A stretch of 64,000 nucleotides of DNA from BACL27 sp947488385. GTDB lineage: Bacteria; Actinomycetota; Acidimicrobiia; Acidimicrobiales; Ilumatobacteraceae. Of this stretch, positions 62,371 through 64,000 are shown in pieces. Location: assembly GCA_964203655.1 (NCBI GenBank), contig CAXNMJ010000003.1, positions 62,001 through 126,000 on the forward strand. Reading direction: 5' to 3'. Below the pieces are notes generated by a model. That model saw only the letters and a list, made by a program, of their open reading frames with translations. It ran no database searches and had not been told where the DNA came from. Position numbers and translations under genes: made by a program. Within the stretch, counting starts at the first letter, position 1. Each line of letters begins with the position of its first letter.

Positions 62371-64000
62371 ATGAGCGAAAGAGCAAAAGTAGTAATCATC
62401 GGCGGCGGCATTGCTGGGTGTAGTGCGCTTTACCACCTCGCCAAAATGGGCTGTACCGATGTGCTGTTGCTCGAGCGCGATGAATTGACCTCCGGCTCGA
62501 CTTGGCACGCTGCAGGCAACGTGCCGACATATTCAACAAGTTGGAGCGTGATGCAAGTGCAAAAGTACTCTGCGGCGCTGTATCGCGAACTTGCCAAAGA
62601 CAAAGACTTTCCGATCAGCTACCACGTAACTGGTTCTGTTCGACTTGCACACAGTGAAGAGCGCATGGCCGAGTTTCGCCATGTCAAGAGCATGGCTCGT
62701 GCCAACAACATGGAATATGACATGTTGACACCAGCCGAACTTGTCGACCGCTATCCATTAATTAAGACCCATGATTTGCTCGGCGCACTTTGGGATCCAC
62801 TAGACGGCGACATTGACCCATCGCAAGTTACCCAGGCAATGGCGCGCGCAGCCCGTGCGCTTGGCGCACGAGTACGACGCAATGAGCGAGTCACCGCTTT
62901 GCGTCAACACAAAAACTACGAATGGACGGTTACATCACTTGCGGGCGGAGTCGAAACCGAAATTGACTGTGAGATTGTCATCAATGCCGCTGGTTATCGT
63001 GCTGGCGAAGTGATGGAGCTGATCGGTCGGCATTTGCCGATCATGACGATGGCTCATCAATATTTGATCACCGAAGAAATCGATGAACTTGCAGCGCGTA
63101 GCGAACCCTTGCCGCTTCTTCGAGACCCCGACACCTCTTATTATCTGCGTCAAGAACGCAGTGGTTTTATTCTCGGACCATACGAGTGGCAAGCAACACC
63201 AATGTGGCTCGACGGAATTCCAGATCAGTTTGCCAACATGTTGTGGCCAGAAGAACTCGAACGTCTTGAAAAACAAATTCTTGACGCGGGCGAGCGTGTG
63301 CCGGTTCTCGGCGATGCTGGCATTGCAAAAGTTGTCAACGGGCCAATTCCGTATGCGCCCGACGGCAACCCATATATGGGGCCTGAACGCGGTTTGCGCA
63401 ATTTCTTCCATTGCAACACATTTAGTTTCGGCATCGCACAAGGTGGCGGTGCGGGCAAAGCAATTGCAGAGTGGATTCTCAACGGTCGTCCAGAGTTTGA
63501 TTTGTGGTCAATCGATCGTCGCCGTTACAAAGAATATGCGACGACTAAATACACCGTCGACAAAGCAGTTGAGGTTTATCAAAACGAATATGCAATGGGG
63601 TTTCCGTTTGAAGAACGTCCAGCAGGTCGCCCTGCATACGTGTCGCCACTTTATGAATTGTTGAAGAAAAAAGGTGCCGCCTACGGCGCGCGCGGCGGTT
63701 GGGAGCGACCAACTTATTTTGATCCGAAAAACGAGATCACAGATCATGCACTTTCATTTTTTAGACGAAATGGCTGGCGCAAAGTCGTGGCCAAAGAAGT
63801 TCACGCAGCACGCAACGGTGTTGCTTTGCTCGACTTGCCAGGCTTCACAAAAATCGAAGTTAAGGGTTCGGGTGCTGCTGCATATCTTGACAACTTGCTG
63901 TGCACGAAGTTGCCAAAAGTTGGGCGAATCAGTTTGGTTTACGCCTTGTTGCCAGACGGCAAGGTCTTGAGCGAATTCACGGTAGTGCGAATCGCCGAAG
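62371..64000 (+). CDS. FAD-dependent dimethylglycine/sarcosine dehydrogenase-like protein, cut by window edge
   Basis: This is a second enzyme of the same architecture, divergently oriented from its paralogue across 110 bases. ATG 62371 begins the FAD motif VVIIGGGIAGCSALYHLAKMG, followed by SGSTWHAAGNVPTYSTSWS, again with the His that can bind FAD covalently. IPYAPDGNPYMGPE and FGIAQGGGAGKAIAEWILNG close the flavin domain, and GcvT-type sequence begins near 63740 and runs off the edge. About 543 residues are visible. It probably handles a different N-methyl substrate or step than its neighbour. Confidence 0.88.
   Translation, partial: MSERAKVVIIGGGIAGCSALYHLAKMGCTDVLLLERDELTSGSTWHAAGNVPTYSTSWSVMQVQKYSAALYRELAKDKDFPISYHVTGSVRLAHSEERMAEFRHVKSMARANNMEYDMLTPAELVDRYPLIKTHDLLGALWDPLDGDIDPSQVTQAMARAARALGARVRRNERVTALRQHKNYEWTVTSLAGGVETEIDCEIVINAAGYRAGEVMELIGRHLPIMTMAHQYLITEEIDELAARSEPLPLLRDPDTSYYLRQERSGFILGPYEWQATPMWLDGIPDQFANMLWPEELERLEKQILDAGERVPVLGDAGIAKVVNGPIPYAPDGNPYMGPERGLRNFFHCNTFSFGIAQGGGAGKAIAEWILNGRPEFDLWSIDRRRYKEYATTKYTVDKAVEVYQNEYAMGFPFEERPAGRPAYVSPLYELLKKKGAAYGARGGWERPTYFDPKNEITDHALSFFRRNGWRKVVAKEVHAARNGVALLDLPGFTKIEVKGSGAAAYLDNLLCTKLPKVGRISLVYALLPDGKVLSEFTVVRIAE

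Noticed and set aside
1..64000. Mobile elements, CRISPR arrays, prophage or rRNA
   Set aside because: No transposase or integrase reading frame, no regularly spaced repeats, no phage genes, and no conserved rRNA sequence was seen. tRNA flanks show no duplicated attachment sites.

Overview
The window is a densely coded stretch of an actinobacterial chromosome with GC content around half. Mycothiol synthase (mshD) points to Actinobacteria. The primary-type sigma factor encoded directly after dnaG, a proteorhodopsin-type pump, several GTG/TTG starts and very short intergenic gaps suggest a streamlined aquatic member, perhaps Acidimicrobiia. The lineage is inference. I saw no insertion sequence, prophage, CRISPR array or rRNA. 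There are four tRNA genes (Asn, Met, Val, Arg).

Layout. 0-12 kb is housekeeping: a partial M3 peptidase, mshD, nth, hisH, trpE, a YgfZ-type protein, ppdK, a TerC/Alx metal exporter behind a structured leader, and the dnaG-rpoD pair. 12-33 kb is a large cyclitol/sugar catabolic island. It holds iolC-aldolase-iolB-oxidoreductase leftward, then two oxidoreductases and a ChbG-type deacetylase rightward, an MFS carrier and an exported trypsin-like protease leftward, then iolE, a three-part sugar ABC importer, a second aldolase paralogue, iolD, an SDR and iolG rightward, and finally convergent xylA-xylB. 33-40 kb carries a TPQ copper amine oxidase, a secreted copper monooxygenase-like protein, and an unusual single polypeptide joining an exported alpha/beta hydrolase to a cytoplasmic ABC ATPase, followed by an ABC-2 permease.

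40-45 kb is a complete BMP-type (nucleoside-like) ABC importer with a strong terminator after the binding protein. 45-52 kb has mogA, a sulfotransferase and cysC-cysN-cysD (PAPS synthesis) leftward, and a CysQ/IMPase-type phosphatase, nhaA and a PIG-L deacetylase rightward. 52-58 kb has two SDRs, an EamA exporter, a beta-carbonic anhydrase, a YeiH-type exporter, a 249-residue green-type proton-pumping rhodopsin and fdhD. 58-64 kb is a methylated-amine locus: an MttB-family methyltransferase and two divergent FAD/GcvT-type demethylating dehydrogenases, the last cut by the window edge.

Together the genes depict a heterotroph scavenging inositol-like polyols, xylose, nucleosides and methylated amines, supplemented by light energy. 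Seven genes between 26 and 52 kb are broken by ten apparent +1 insertions, mostly in short homopolymers. Removing each inferred base restores a full-length family member, so sequence error is more likely than real decay. Those genes are listed over their full reconstructed span.
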